64,000 nt of DNA, taken from assembly GCA_011319805.1 (NCBI GenBank), contig SJRY01000080.1, forward strand, positions 62,001-126,000, given 5' to 3'. The first letter of the stretch is position 1. Each line of letters begins with the position of its first letter. Positions 1 through 14,968 of the stretch are shown here, one piece after another. Position numbers and translations under genes: made by a program. Origin of the DNA: Macrocybe gigantea (taxonomy: Eukaryota > Basidiomycota > Agaricomycetes > Agaricales > Callistosporiaceae). Below the pieces are notes generated by a model. That model ran no database searches, was not told the DNA's origin, and was given only the letters and a program-made list of their open reading frames with translations.

Positions 1-565
1 CCTCTGTCCAGGTTGAAGACATCCCCGTATGCTGACCTCGCGTCCCCGACTTTGCATTTTGACCTTGAGCCTCTGTTCGCGAAGGAATATTGTGCAAGCT
101 TGGGTATGAGTCGACAAGTTCCGTTGAGAGTGGTGGGCGACATAGGTGGTGGAGGTGCTTTAGCTAGGATAGAGAAAGGACGTAAGGTGATGCGGGAGCG
201 AAAGAGTGAATGGAGCCAGACGGATGAACTCCCAGTAAGTTCACATCCGTCGGTTTTAACGTTGGTGTTGAGTGGACTCTTCAGATAGAGATACCTCTTC
301 CGCCTGAAAACAGATACCATTCCATATTCGCTTGCCCCGTCTCCAAAGAGCAGGCCACTGAAGCAAACCCTCCCATGATGATGACCTGTGGTCACGTCAT
401 CGCCAACGAGAGTTTGCACAAGCTCAGCAAACCTGGTGGGTGAGTAGGCTTGTCCGACTCGCGTAGCGGATCAGCCTGATTTTTTTTTTTTGTGCTAGGC
501 GAGTTAAATGCCCATACTGCCCTGTGGAATCTCAATTTGGCGCGGCGCTTAGGGTGTATTTTTAG
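1..565 (+). CDS. RMD5: RMD5/GID2-like RING subunit of GID (CTLH) E3 ubiquitin ligase, 3' part
   Basis: The gene enters from the left edge, so only its C-terminal part is present. Exons: 1-234, 285-418 (approximately) and a last exon after the tag at about 500, stop 563-565. The joined reading ends in the family's degenerate RING: 'FACPVSKEQ', then 'MTCGHVIA', then 'RVKCPYCPVES', followed by a short hydrophobic tail. Family knowledge: RMD5 pairs with FYV10/GID9 as the catalytic RING heterodimer that marks gluconeogenic enzymes for degradation. The conserved 'SPYADL' and 'RQVPLRVV' stretches lie upstream of the RING. The promoter and N-terminal LisH/CTLH regions are outside the window. Confidence 0.88.
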
Positions 566-725
566 TGTCGTTTGTGTATCTGGTTCAGGTTTTTGTATTA
601 TATTTGGCGGTTGTAATGCGAAGTCTGTTACTCAGTGGGCTTGTTTGGAACAAAACAAACTTTAATGATAGTCGTCATAAGCGCACTGTCATTGTCCTCC
701 ATCTCCGTGGCTGATAGGATTGCAC

Positions 726-3371
726 ATGAGTTCTTTCGCCTCCCTCACAGACCATGTTCAAATCAAGTCCGTGTTCCGTGAACCGCCCATAAACGCGGCT
801 CAGATTCTGACGATGCCTTCGTACCATGCATTAGCGCGGTTTACGATCGACTATTTAAGGAAGGACAATCGCTCTCGCAGTTGAAAGATGCAGCTCTTGG
901 GAACCGCCTAATAGTTTCCACCGACGATCCAAGAGGCGCTCCTGGAAGGAGTTTGGCGTGGAAGGCATTATTGCACACCTTCGTCATTAGGCCGCCCATT
1001 CTGAATCTGACATTTTTTTTTATTTCGTAGTTATTCCTGCTCTTGGAGGAGCCGTTACCATCTGCTGAGCCAGTAAAGTCCTATGTGTTATTGGATCTGC
1101 TCAAGGAATACCGTCAAGAGTACCATACCCTGCTGGCCAAGCACGCGAAACCTCTTGATTGGAACTATGAAACGAATATTGTCCAAAGGCTATCTTCAAA
1201 GGCACCGATCGAACAGGTTTCACAATCGGCGGATAATTTAGAGAAGAACAATCCTCTGAGTCTAGATAAAGAGGTGCTTTGACTTAGCATTCTGCACGGC
1301 TCGGCATTGACATGCCTCCTCAGAATCCCTGGAGGGAATGGTTTGCGGCACTTGAAGTGCAAAAAACCGTCTCGCAAGACGTCGAGCGTACGTGAGTTCC
1401 TGTACCACATGCCTCTCTTCTACCAAGCGTTCATATCCCTGAAGATTTCCGGACATTTCATTTTTTCGCGACCCTCAAGTTCAATCAGATCTGACGAATA
1501 TTCTATTTGTCTATGCTGTCGAACATCCATCTATTGGTTACCGTCAAGGTATTTCTCTCTCATACAGATTTTCATGCTTCCATAGGTTCATATGGTGGTT
1601 CACATGATCCTGAATCAGGCATGCACGAAATTTTAGCGCCACTCTACTACGCAGTAAGCTTTGACGCAGTCGGCGAAGGTGGAGGCGGCGCACTCCAAGA
1701 AATTTGCGCATGGCAATACATTGCTGCTGACTCCTGGGCATTGTTCACTGCATTGATGCGCGGTCTCGCCAAATGGTACCAATGGCGTGAATCACCGGAT
1801 TCGTCCAATTCAACCCAGGATTCATCCCGTAACAGAATATCCCCGGGACCGCTTGCGGCCAAGCAGTCCGTTTCGCCGGTCATACAAGCCTGTGATCGCA
1901 TACAATCTCAGTTTCTGCGCTCCACGGACCCGCTACTTTATGACAAAATGCAGGCTGTTGGGATTGAACCTCAAATTTATATCATGTGGGTCTCGCATAT
2001 CCTACCTTATTCAAACTTTCGTGACCTGAACGCACAGACGTTGGCTGCGACTTCTCTTCACTCGCGAGTTTCCACTGTCGGATGCGCTGAAGTTGTGGGA
2101 TGGGTTGTTCGCGTGCGATGATATCCTGAGTCTTGCAGAATGGATGTGTGTAGCGATGTTGATTAGAATTCGTCACGAATGCGAGTACTATATTTCTTCT
2201 CTACCCTACTGATGGCTCAATACTTGAATGTATCCTCAACAGTGATTGCGGCGGATTATATGGGCCAACTGACCATCCTGCTACGTTATCCCTCCGCCCA
2301 AACTCGCGGTGGTCATCCCATACACCACGCTTCTCTTTTATTGCGCCAGGCGATCACACTACAAACCTCTCCCACTCCCGGAACGAGTGCGACGATTGTT
2401 ATGGAGAATCGTAATGTTCTTGTTCTCCATCTTACGGGGGTCAGTCAAAGCCATCCTAATGCGAGTGCGAAGCCGACTTTCCACAATCGTCCGGCTCCGC
2501 AACTGGAGCCGTCACTGCACTCCCGTCAGCAATCTTCTCATTCTGTGGGTCTACCTGAAATGATAGCCAGGGGATTTTTGGAGCGTGGAGAGAGCCTAGG
2601 TCTAAACAAAACGATCTTCAATGCCGTCTCGGAATTGCGAGTAGGTATCGCTCGTGTCTCATCTCTATGCGCAAACAGAGGTTAATTTCACACTAGCGAA
2701 ATATTCCAGACTTCGCTGTGCCGTTTGTCCGTTCACCTAATGCATCAGATCTGGCGTTTCCTATGACAGGTGAAAGATCACCTGAACAACGCTCACTCTG
2801 GGAGCCTCGGACCCGTTTCGAAATGGAAAGAGAAATAGCGCAGTTGAAGTCTGCTAATAAAAAGCTAGGAGACTGCCTCACATGGATACTTGACACGCTA
2901 CAAGATTCAAGTTCGGGGACGGCGAGCGCTGATGTAGACACAGCAAAAGCTCTCGATTCTTTGTTGTACGTGCGGGACGTTTTGATAGGAAAAGTGGAGA
3001 ATATCGACGACGGAAAACTCAAGATGGGAGCTGAGTTGTCGTCGTCTTCCCTCTCAGATGATCCGGACGTTCGCCGGGATCCACTGCGAACGGATATCCT
3101 TTCACCGCGGTCCATGTCTGCGGGGACGAGTCGGCCGCGGACATCTGTACGACCTCGTCTCGAGAGAGCAGTCGGCCGATCAAACCCTAGCGTGCCAAAA
3201 GCAGGCAGCGGTGTTCAAGATAGCAACGACCGTCTTAACACCGCCTGGAGGTCGACTCGCACAATACCCACTTCCTCAGGATCTAGATCATTTCTGAGCG
3301 AGGAGCTGAACAGGGCCAGTTTTAAAGGGAAAGAGAAGGCTGAGCAAGATCCACTAGGTGCGCTAGGTTGA
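726..3371 (+). CDS. TBC1D5-like Rab GTPase-activating protein
   Basis: Nine exons: 726-766, 835-964, 1031-1273, 1324-1391, 1445-1548, 1619-1985, 2038-2180, 2243-2640, 2697-3371, giving 722 residues in one closed frame. The TBC domain runs from about residue 40 ('APGRSLAWK') to about 430. It carries both catalytic fingers: the arginine motif 'VSQDVER' and the glutamine motif 'YRQG'. The large gap between motifs and 'GIEPQIY...RWLRLLFTREFPL' are typical of TBC1D5. A C-terminal helix about residue 510 ('EMEREIAQLKSANKK') looks coiled-coil. TBC1D5 acts with retromer on Rab7 at endosomes and in autophagy; that role is inferred. Two introns (965-1030 and 2181-2242) start with GC. The first exon is the weakest call because its donor (GTCCGT) is poor. 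Confidence 0.82.
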
Positions 3372-3572
3372 GGATTGTCAGTGTAATGGAATATGTAGTT
3401 GTAACTCTCGGGTATGTTTAGAGTAGTCGTTTATTGGTTGTTCCAGGCCAGTCGCCGGAAAATCACGAGATCGACCGGAAGGGATCGTTGCTTAGTTCTT
3501 CCGACCCCAGGCTCTTCATATCATTGCCCCCAACTCCTTCCTTTCTCGCCCACCCGTTCTCTGTTTAAAACC

Positions 3573-6161
<2,589 letters not shown>

Positions 6162-6308
6162 TTTCCTTTTTTTTTTTCTGATATATGGCTTCAAAACGTA
6201 CACTGTATAATCCGTATATTAAAGAATAAAAGACAGTATACACTTGTTGCCTGAATGATGAAGCATAGCAGGAGATGTACAACATCAGAAAGCCCCTTCA
6301 AAATGTTG

Positions 6309-8470
6309 CTATAATGGTTGCTCAAGGTCAGCAATATTAAAAGCATCCTCCGGGAAATATCTGGCGCGGACAGTCCTTCCACCAAAGTAACGACCATCTA
6401 GTTCCCTGACCGTCTTCCAGGCGCCCGCAGGACCCGCAAACAGGACAAAGATGCGAACCGCCTCCTGTGGGTCAATGTTGTAGCCCCGTACGAGATGTAT
6501 AACGACTCGTTCAACTGTGCCATTCTTCGAGCACTCGTCACCTGAGAGCACGTCACTTAACATGGAACGCTGCCATCATAGATTGTTGAAATTTACCAAT
6601 CTCCTCTCTCAAATCCTCGTCATCGATATCCTCAGGGCCAACCATGTTGGTCAGCACGACGACGCGGCTAGGCTCCCCGAATCTTTCCCTATCTTCTCTG
6701 GTCCTTGCATCTTCATTGTCGTTGATGATTTTTCCCATCTTTCCACCAATGGCTTTGCTTCCTGCGCCCTGGATTTTGTTTCCTTTGTTTTGTTTGCCTT
6801 GGGATACTTGTTCGACCGTCAGAGCGTTGACAATTCCAGAACCATCGACCCCGAGTCCTTGTCCCTCTTTGTGGCCCCATTTGGCCATCAAACGAGCAGC
6901 AAAACCTTGGGGTTCGGGACTACGTGTAGGTGAACAGGTACGTAAGTGGATATCTTGGCCTAGACTCAAGTACGATACGTACCTATCACTACTTTCTTTC
7001 TCGGGCGGAGGCGTTGCAATAGTTGAGGGTGCGGAAGATAAAGATGAATTAGCGAGTGCTCCAAGTTTGGCGGCAATTGCAGCTGCAGCTTTCGCTCTGG
7101 GATCGGCAGCAATAGGATCGGCAGCGGCAGCGGCTGCCGGCGGTGGAGGAACGGCAGGTGGAGCGAATGGGTTGTATGCTAGAGGAGGAGGCGAAGGCGG
7201 CGAAGGAGCTTGTGACTGCGTTGGTTTGCTGCTGCTCATTGCGACGCGGCGCAGGTAGGCTTCTTCACCTGTTTCTGGACGTGGAAGGGCACATGATTGG
7301 CCCATTGACAGCCCGGGTATTTCATCGTTTGCATCGACAGGCGGTACGGGAGGAGACGCGACATTTGCAGGCGTTCGAGCCCCAAGCCCAACAGTCATGG
7401 CGAGTCTCCGTTGGTATGCTTCGTCTCCAGTGAGATTAGTGTCGACAGAAACTGCAGGAGGGAGATAAGACATTCTTTCATCGCCCCGTTCCGAGTCAAT
7501 TCTGGAATCGCCATCATAGCTATCGTCGTATCGGCCTGAATAATAAACAAAAAAAAAAAAAGAAATCAGAATGGAAGTGTCTAATGTACCAGTCTGATGT
7601 ACCCACCTGACTTTCTGGGCCGTTCGTCCTCAGAACCAGTAGCTTCACTATCAGAGTAGCTTCGGGATCGCTTTCTCTCACCCTGACGACGTTCCTCTGC
7701 CAGACGTTCGCGTCTCTCAATCCGTTGTCTTTGTTTCCAGATCTTGTACTCGTTGTAGTCATTCGGACGCATAGGATCGTATTGTTCGATGGGATCCCAG
7801 ACCTGGACGACAGGGACTTGTTTATTCTGCCCGGTGCGTCAATAAAAACTTAGAAAGCCGAGAACGAGTATGCATGCCTTCTTGCCCTTGCCTTTTCCAG
7901 TCTTTTTCTTCGAGGTCTGGATTTTGAAGCCATTCACATCTTCATCAAGCACCATCGACGGTGGTTTGACCTTCTTGCCCCACCCTTGCTGCTGTGCCCC
8001 AGGCTCTTCAGCAACAGGCTTGGGTGGCTCAACCAAGACGGGAGGAGCAGATATGATAGCGGTGGCCGAGAGGCCTGTCGCAGAGGGAAGAGCGGCTGCT
8101 GTGGTCAGTGACGCGCCGACTGGCAGCCTGGCAGGGCCTGACTTCGCCTTCTGGGCGGGATTCCTGCGGACCGGTGCAAAGGCGAGAGATGCGGACCATC
8201 CTTGTAACGGAAGATGCGAAAGACGGTTATTTCAAAGGTCTAACGTATCAGAAATGTAGCAGATTAGGAGATACCGGCTGTTGGCTTGGCTGAGGCCGCT
8301 GGTGTGGCAGGCTCTGGGGCGACTTGGGCAGGAACGAGCTGGGGCTGTCGTTCCGGTGTAGGAGGACGTTTTGGCTGCTGAGTGTGGGGGAGAGGGGCAG
8401 AAGGGGTGAAAGTGTTACCAGAGGAGAACTGGATGCCGCCGTAGAGACCACCTGCACGACTGCTCGACAT
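6309..8470 (-). CDS. SPF45/RBM17-like splicing factor (G-patch plus UHM-type RRM)
   Basis: Six exons on the minus strand: 8470-8275, 8200-7878, 7826-7607, 7535-6983, 6919-6597, 6541-6309; 615 residues. The G-patch ('[19 protein letters not shown]') lies at about residue 415. It is followed by a C-terminal RRM of the UHM class ending '[15 protein letters not shown]', where R-x-F is the motif that binds ULM tryptophans of U2AF or SF1 in human SPF45. The middle is rich in Pro/Ala and in Arg/Ser ('[11 protein letters not shown]'). It is longer than the human protein (about 400 residues) because of these disordered parts. The intron 7877-7827 begins with GC. Nuclear role in alternative 3' splice site choice is inferred from the family. 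Confidence 0.87.
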
Positions 8471-8541
8471 CGTCGTTGCTGCTAGAAATCGTTTTTTATT
8501 TATTTATTTACTTTCATTCGGCCTTATCCTATTATTGTATA

Positions 8542-9238
8542 TTACATAATCCATCCACTAAAGTACTTCTCCTTCGCCTCCTTGCTCAGAATGTGCACCG
8601 CGAACGAGCCCCCATCAATCATCGCCCAGCCGTTGTGCACTCGCCTCTTCGAATGCTTGCCGAGCTCCAAGTCCGGCTCCATGGTGGACAGCTTGAACGA
8701 ATGTCAAATCCATTCTGCTCCGCGTTCAACTACTCTACTCACCGTTTTGCGCACGACTCTTACGACCGACTCGATTCCTCCTCTGTTTTCCGTCCCTTCT
8801 TTAACCTAAATAGTAATCACTCAGTCTACACGGGACTTTGCAATGGACATTTAACCCCTTCCCCACCTGTGCCATAACCATCCAATCCCAGAGCCCACCT
8901 CCAGACATGTCAAACATGTATTCTTGAGCATATGTGGCGCCACGTCGTCGTCGCCCCTGCGGTGGTCTCACGGGAAGGGGTGGGCCAGGCGGTGGGCTTG
9001 TGGACTGCGTGACAGTGAGTGTAGACGCATCTAAGTGAGGTGACTGCAAAAGCTGCTGGTGCAGCTCCCTCAGCAGATTCGGGGTGTCCTCTGGCAATGG
9101 CAGCCTTTTTTCCACACCTCTGGCAGATCCCGGACGAACGACATCGTCAGATGGCTGATCAATGAACCACGGAAGAGGCTTTGTGGAGAGATATCGCTTC
9201 TGGGCGAGCCGCAGGGATCTCTGGACGCAGCGTTGCAT
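8542..9238 (-). CDS. Mitochondrial ribosome silencing factor RsfS/ATP25 N-terminal family
   Basis: Three exons on the minus strand: 9238-8867, 8805-8743, 8691-8542; 194 residues. The C-terminal half matches the RsfS (Iojap, human MALSU1) fold used by fungal ATP25 N-terminal domains: 'WDWMVMAQVKEGTENRGGIE', 'RVVRKTLSTMEP', then 'RRVHNGWAMIDGGSFAVHIL' and 'SKEAKEKYF'. Bacterial and mitochondrial members bind uL14 and block subunit joining. The N-terminus is basic and hydroxylated, consistent with a mitochondrial presequence. The protein stops right after the RsfS domain, so it lacks the long C-terminal half of yeast Atp25. Its start is the only ATG that begins the presequence. Confidence 0.82.
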
Positions 9239-9381
9239 TTGCAACCGTGAATTTAGAAAACCCTCAATTTGCAAAACTGAGAACGATCACGTGGACCGAA
9301 ATGTAAAATTATCACATGCGAGCTTTGTTTTTTGCTGTCGAGTACAGGTCGTTCGATCTTTACTTGCAACGTCTGAAAAAA

Positions 9382-10149
9382 ATGGGCCTTCGATCTAGCG
9401 TCGTTGTCTGCGTCACAAGCTTTCTGTTAGGTGATTTGCATGCTTTTGTTCGTCTTGTACCTTCTCGCGCTCAGTTAAATATCATAGGCTCGCTGTTCAC
9501 TCACTGGATAGCCGATTCTCTTACGCTTTGGAAATCCCCAGTGACGGACCAGAACCTATGGATCGCCGCCAACTACTATTCTATACTGGCAAAGGGCCCA
9601 ACGGAAGCCCTATGGTTCTTGTCATTTGTGGTTTTTCTCGGCGGCATCACCATCCTCTGGAGTTTGGGAGACGGCGAGGCCGGCAATATCATGTTCGACG
9701 GTGGCAGTATCTGTGCGTTTCGGGCATCTCTTCATTTTTTCATAGGCCTGACATAGCTGCACCTCAGTCCTGTTCGGAACCACCATCATCATGTACCTCT
9801 ACTCCGTACTTCCATGTCCGTTCCATCTCACGCTGCCCTTTCCGTGCGCCCCCCGCTGAACTACGAAACAGTTGTCTTTGAACGATTTACAACTCTTCCA
9901 AAGCACCAGTTACAAGATCCGTTTCCACGGCCTCTAAGGCAAATTACCCTGGATCTCGCCTCCAGCAATCTTATCTGTAGCGTGGCCTTGACTGGCATAC
10001 TCGCGCTTCAAGCTGGGCGGTTCTGGGCTGAAAGCTCCGATGCCGACGAAGACGACGCAGAATTCGTGATTGTAGATGGCGATGAGTCACAATCGAGAGC
10101 AAAAACTCCTGAAACGCAAAGCGAAAAGCTCCTCACCAAAATATCATGA
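9382..10149 (+). CDS. SHR3: SHR3 amino acid permease ER chaperone
   Basis: Four exons: 9382-9430, 9488-9712, 9768-9815, 9872-10149; 199 residues. ER membrane protein that helps amino acid permeases fold and enter COPII vesicles. The N-terminus 'MGLRSSVVVCVTSFLLGSL' is the first membrane segment; then comes the family signature 'FTHWIADSLTLWKSPVTD'. Further membrane segments follow at 'ALWFLSFVVFLGGITILW', 'FLFGTTIIMYLYSVLP' and 'SSNLICSVALTGILAL'. The charged cytosolic tail ends the protein. All three introns are phase 1 and restore the motif exactly. Start chosen because upstream in-frame codons are not ATG and the family begins at this residue. Confidence 0.9.
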
Positions 10150-10292
10150 TTTTCTTCACGGCATGTCACCCACCCCATCCTGCACATCTATGTAACATAT
10201 CGATACCCTTTCAATGAACGATATCCCTAGTCGGATGTCCTCCCAACGATTAAGATTGATCGGTAGTTAAATATATAGCTGTATGTCTCTGG

Positions 10293-12593
<2,301 letters not shown>

Positions 12594-12693
12594 AAGGAGG
12601 CGAATGGAAATCCAGTGTGTTCGCGATGGGTGGGTGGTGAAGGGAAGGTTGTTTACATCTATTTTAGCCGACTCTGCCAGCTACGCCTCCGTC
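12594..12693. promoter_or_regulatory. 100 bp shared promoter between LETM1 and ALKBH1-like genes
   Basis: The start codons of the minus-strand LETM1 gene and the plus-strand ALKBH1-like gene are only 100 bp apart, so both promoters and 5' leaders must lie here. I see no clear TATA box. Both products are mitochondrial or plausibly so (human ALKBH1 is found in mitochondria), which makes co-expression reasonable but unproven. Confidence 0.6.
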
Positions 12694-14247
12694 ATGGCTT
12701 CGGCTGCTCTGCTTGATGCGGACGGGTATAAAAAAGCGAAGCGTCGTTATCTCAAATCTACAAGGAATAGGACCAATAATCCAGACTGGACGCCGTTCCG
12801 CGCTGCGGAGAAAAAGTACAAAGCAAGATTTCCCCCACCTGATCTTTCTGAAGTCCTTGACCTCGCGCTCCTCGACAACTCGCGCTCGCGTGAGATCGAG
12901 CAAGGCGTTTGGCATGGTGCCGTCAGGGATACACTCGAATATGTTGAGCTAACCTCGTCTGTACCCTGCACCGCGAGAAAAGCTTTCGCGATACCCCGCA
13001 TCCCAGGTTCGTGTCCCTCTATTCACCAGTTTACCAGTGTATGCCCCGAATTGATTTGTATAGTCAAGGCCTCGTTATCCTACCGTCGTTTATCCTTCCC
13101 GAACAACAGAAGGAACTTATTAGATGGTCGCTGTCCGAACATGCCCGGTTCCCCAATGACACCAATCTAGACACTCACTACGTTCTGCCAGAGGAAGGCG
13201 TCTGGAACAAGGCGCACGCCGAGGGAGGAAATAGCGAGTTGATTCAGCCTCGAGCTGCCTGCATGACTCCTCATGCAGAAAAAGAGTCTCCTGGACCCAG
13301 ACAGTTGATCAACAATACGCCGGCCTCGTTGGAGACATTGTCTTCCATTTCTGCCGTGCCGAAACTGCCCTCCGCGCCATCAGACACCGTTCGCCCGGCT
13401 TTGGCATCTGATCTAGTGTACAAGCTTCGTTGGGCCAATATAGGTTGGTACTATCACTGGGGAACGAAGCAATACGATTTTGCCAGAGGAAGAGGAAACA
13501 TCGATGAAAGGCTGAGGAGAACTTGCAAAGAAGCGGTTAGCTTCGTCGATTGGAAACAGGTGTTCCGCCAGGCTGATCTCAGCTGGGAAAACGACGATTG
13601 GACGACATGGAACGAATCTTATGGTAATGCAAACAACGACTGTTTTTGCATTGTAGGGTGTTAACGTCCTCTTAGAGCCAGATGCTGGCATCGTTAATTT
13701 CTACCAGGTTAAGGTAAGCCGTCAATGCACTCGTTCTCTTCTGCGCATGCATCAACCCGTATGTCGGGAAGGACACTCTAATGGCACACGTCGATCGGTC
13801 AGAGGTTTGTGCGACATCGCCTCTGGTCTCAGTATCGTGCGTGCTGCTAACCTTCTAAACACACTGTCTACCTAGTTGACGCCTTCTCTCTGCCTTTCAG
13901 TCTTGGCAATGCAGCCATATTCTTGGTCGGAGGAACGACAAGAGAAACGGAACCTATACCACTTCTTCTGCGATCTGGAGATGTGGTGATCATGTCTGGG
14001 CCGGAATGCAGGCGAGCGTACCATGGTAAGTGGGAAACAATCAAATGAGCTTCATTTGCTTCATGAATCATACAAACTATCAGGAGTCCCTCGAATCTTA
14101 GAAGGTACTCTACCTCCACACTTAAAAGCTGGCGATCCCACTTGGAGCCCATTCTTAAATTATGTACAAACGACTCGGGTAAACATCAATGTGCGGCAAG
14201 TATTTCCGAAGGATTTTGAGCCAGAGACCGACCTGCGGAAGGCTTGA
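12694..14247 (+). CDS. ALKBH1-like Fe(II)/2-oxoglutarate dioxygenase
   Basis: Six exons: 12694-13010, 13064-13623, 13676-13713, 13772-13836, 13901-14025, 14084-14247; 422 residues. AlkB-family nucleic acid demethylase. Iron ligands are visible as 'HVDRSE' (H-x-D) and the distal histidine in 'RAYHGVPRI'; the 2-oxoglutarate-binding arginine lies in 'TTRVNINVRQVFP'. Other family blocks: 'LVILPSFILPEQQ', 'LRWANIGWYYHW', 'PDAGIVNFYQVKDTLMAH' and 'SVSLGNAAIFLVGG'. A variable linker of about 80 residues separates the entry segment from the core. ALKBH1 members act on tRNA (m1A, mitochondrial f5C) and DNA; which applies here cannot be read from the sequence. Confidence 0.88.
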
Positions 14248-14383
14248 GAACAGGTAGTGTTTTGTTTTACTTAAAGCTCGAATCCAAACAAATGTCAGCT
14301 GTATAGTTTTACCATATATTTTCCCACACATGCCTCATAGTCCAACTCTTCTTTTCTGAGTAACTGTCCTCTACACATCCGCA

Positions 14384-14808
14384 ATGGAAAACGACCAGGT
14401 GATATCGTTCTCCAATACTCTCTTCCTGGCATGGATTTACCAGCAAGGAACCTAGGGTGTTCTTGTTGACCTCTATGTCCCCCGCAAGTGTGCGGCAACA
14501 AGTGCGTTTCATCATCGAAAACGACACAACGCTTTCTAACGAGAACAGACCGCTTGATTACCTCCAAAGATCATGCTTCCGTCCAGATTAGCATCGCCGA
14601 TGTCGATGCAGACGGACGAGCGTTGTCTACTTCTACAACCTTTGCCCTCTGCGGACAAGTGAGGTCTCAGGGAGAAAGTGACGACTCGATAAACCGACTG
14701 GCTACCAAAGCTGGATGTGAGTCGCGATTACGTTTCGCTCTGACCTTTATCTGACGAAAGAAATATTGAAATTCAGTGCTACGAAATGTCTGGTCGTATC
14801 AAAAGTAG
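14384..14808 (+). CDS. RPS21: 40S ribosomal protein eS21
   Basis: Four exons: 14384-14398, 14456-14501, 14549-14716, 14777-14808; 86 residues, the normal size. The product begins MENDQ and continues 'GVLVDLYVPRKCAATNRLI', 'TSKDHASVQISIADVD', 'GESDDSINRLATKAG' and ends 'NVWSYQK', all diagnostic for eS21. The first coding exon is only 15 nt, a pattern common in ribosomal protein genes of basidiomycetes. Acts in the small subunit near the mRNA exit and in 20S pre-rRNA maturation. Confidence 0.95.
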
Positions 14809-14968
14809 ATTCAGAACCCGTTGCTTGTTCGCTATCGTCTCATGCGCTATAGGTGTAAAACTTGTAGATTAATATATGCACGTGACTATGCATGCATTAG
14901 CCTTTCTTGGTCGTCTCCCGCAGCTACACCAGCCTGAGCCTGCGGATTTCTGTACATTGCCCCTTTTT

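Noticed and set aside
6972..7250. Gly/Ala-rich plus-strand reading at the SPF45 locus
   Set aside because: Antisense of the Pro/Ala-rich linker of SPF45; the minus-strand G-patch and RRM define the gene.
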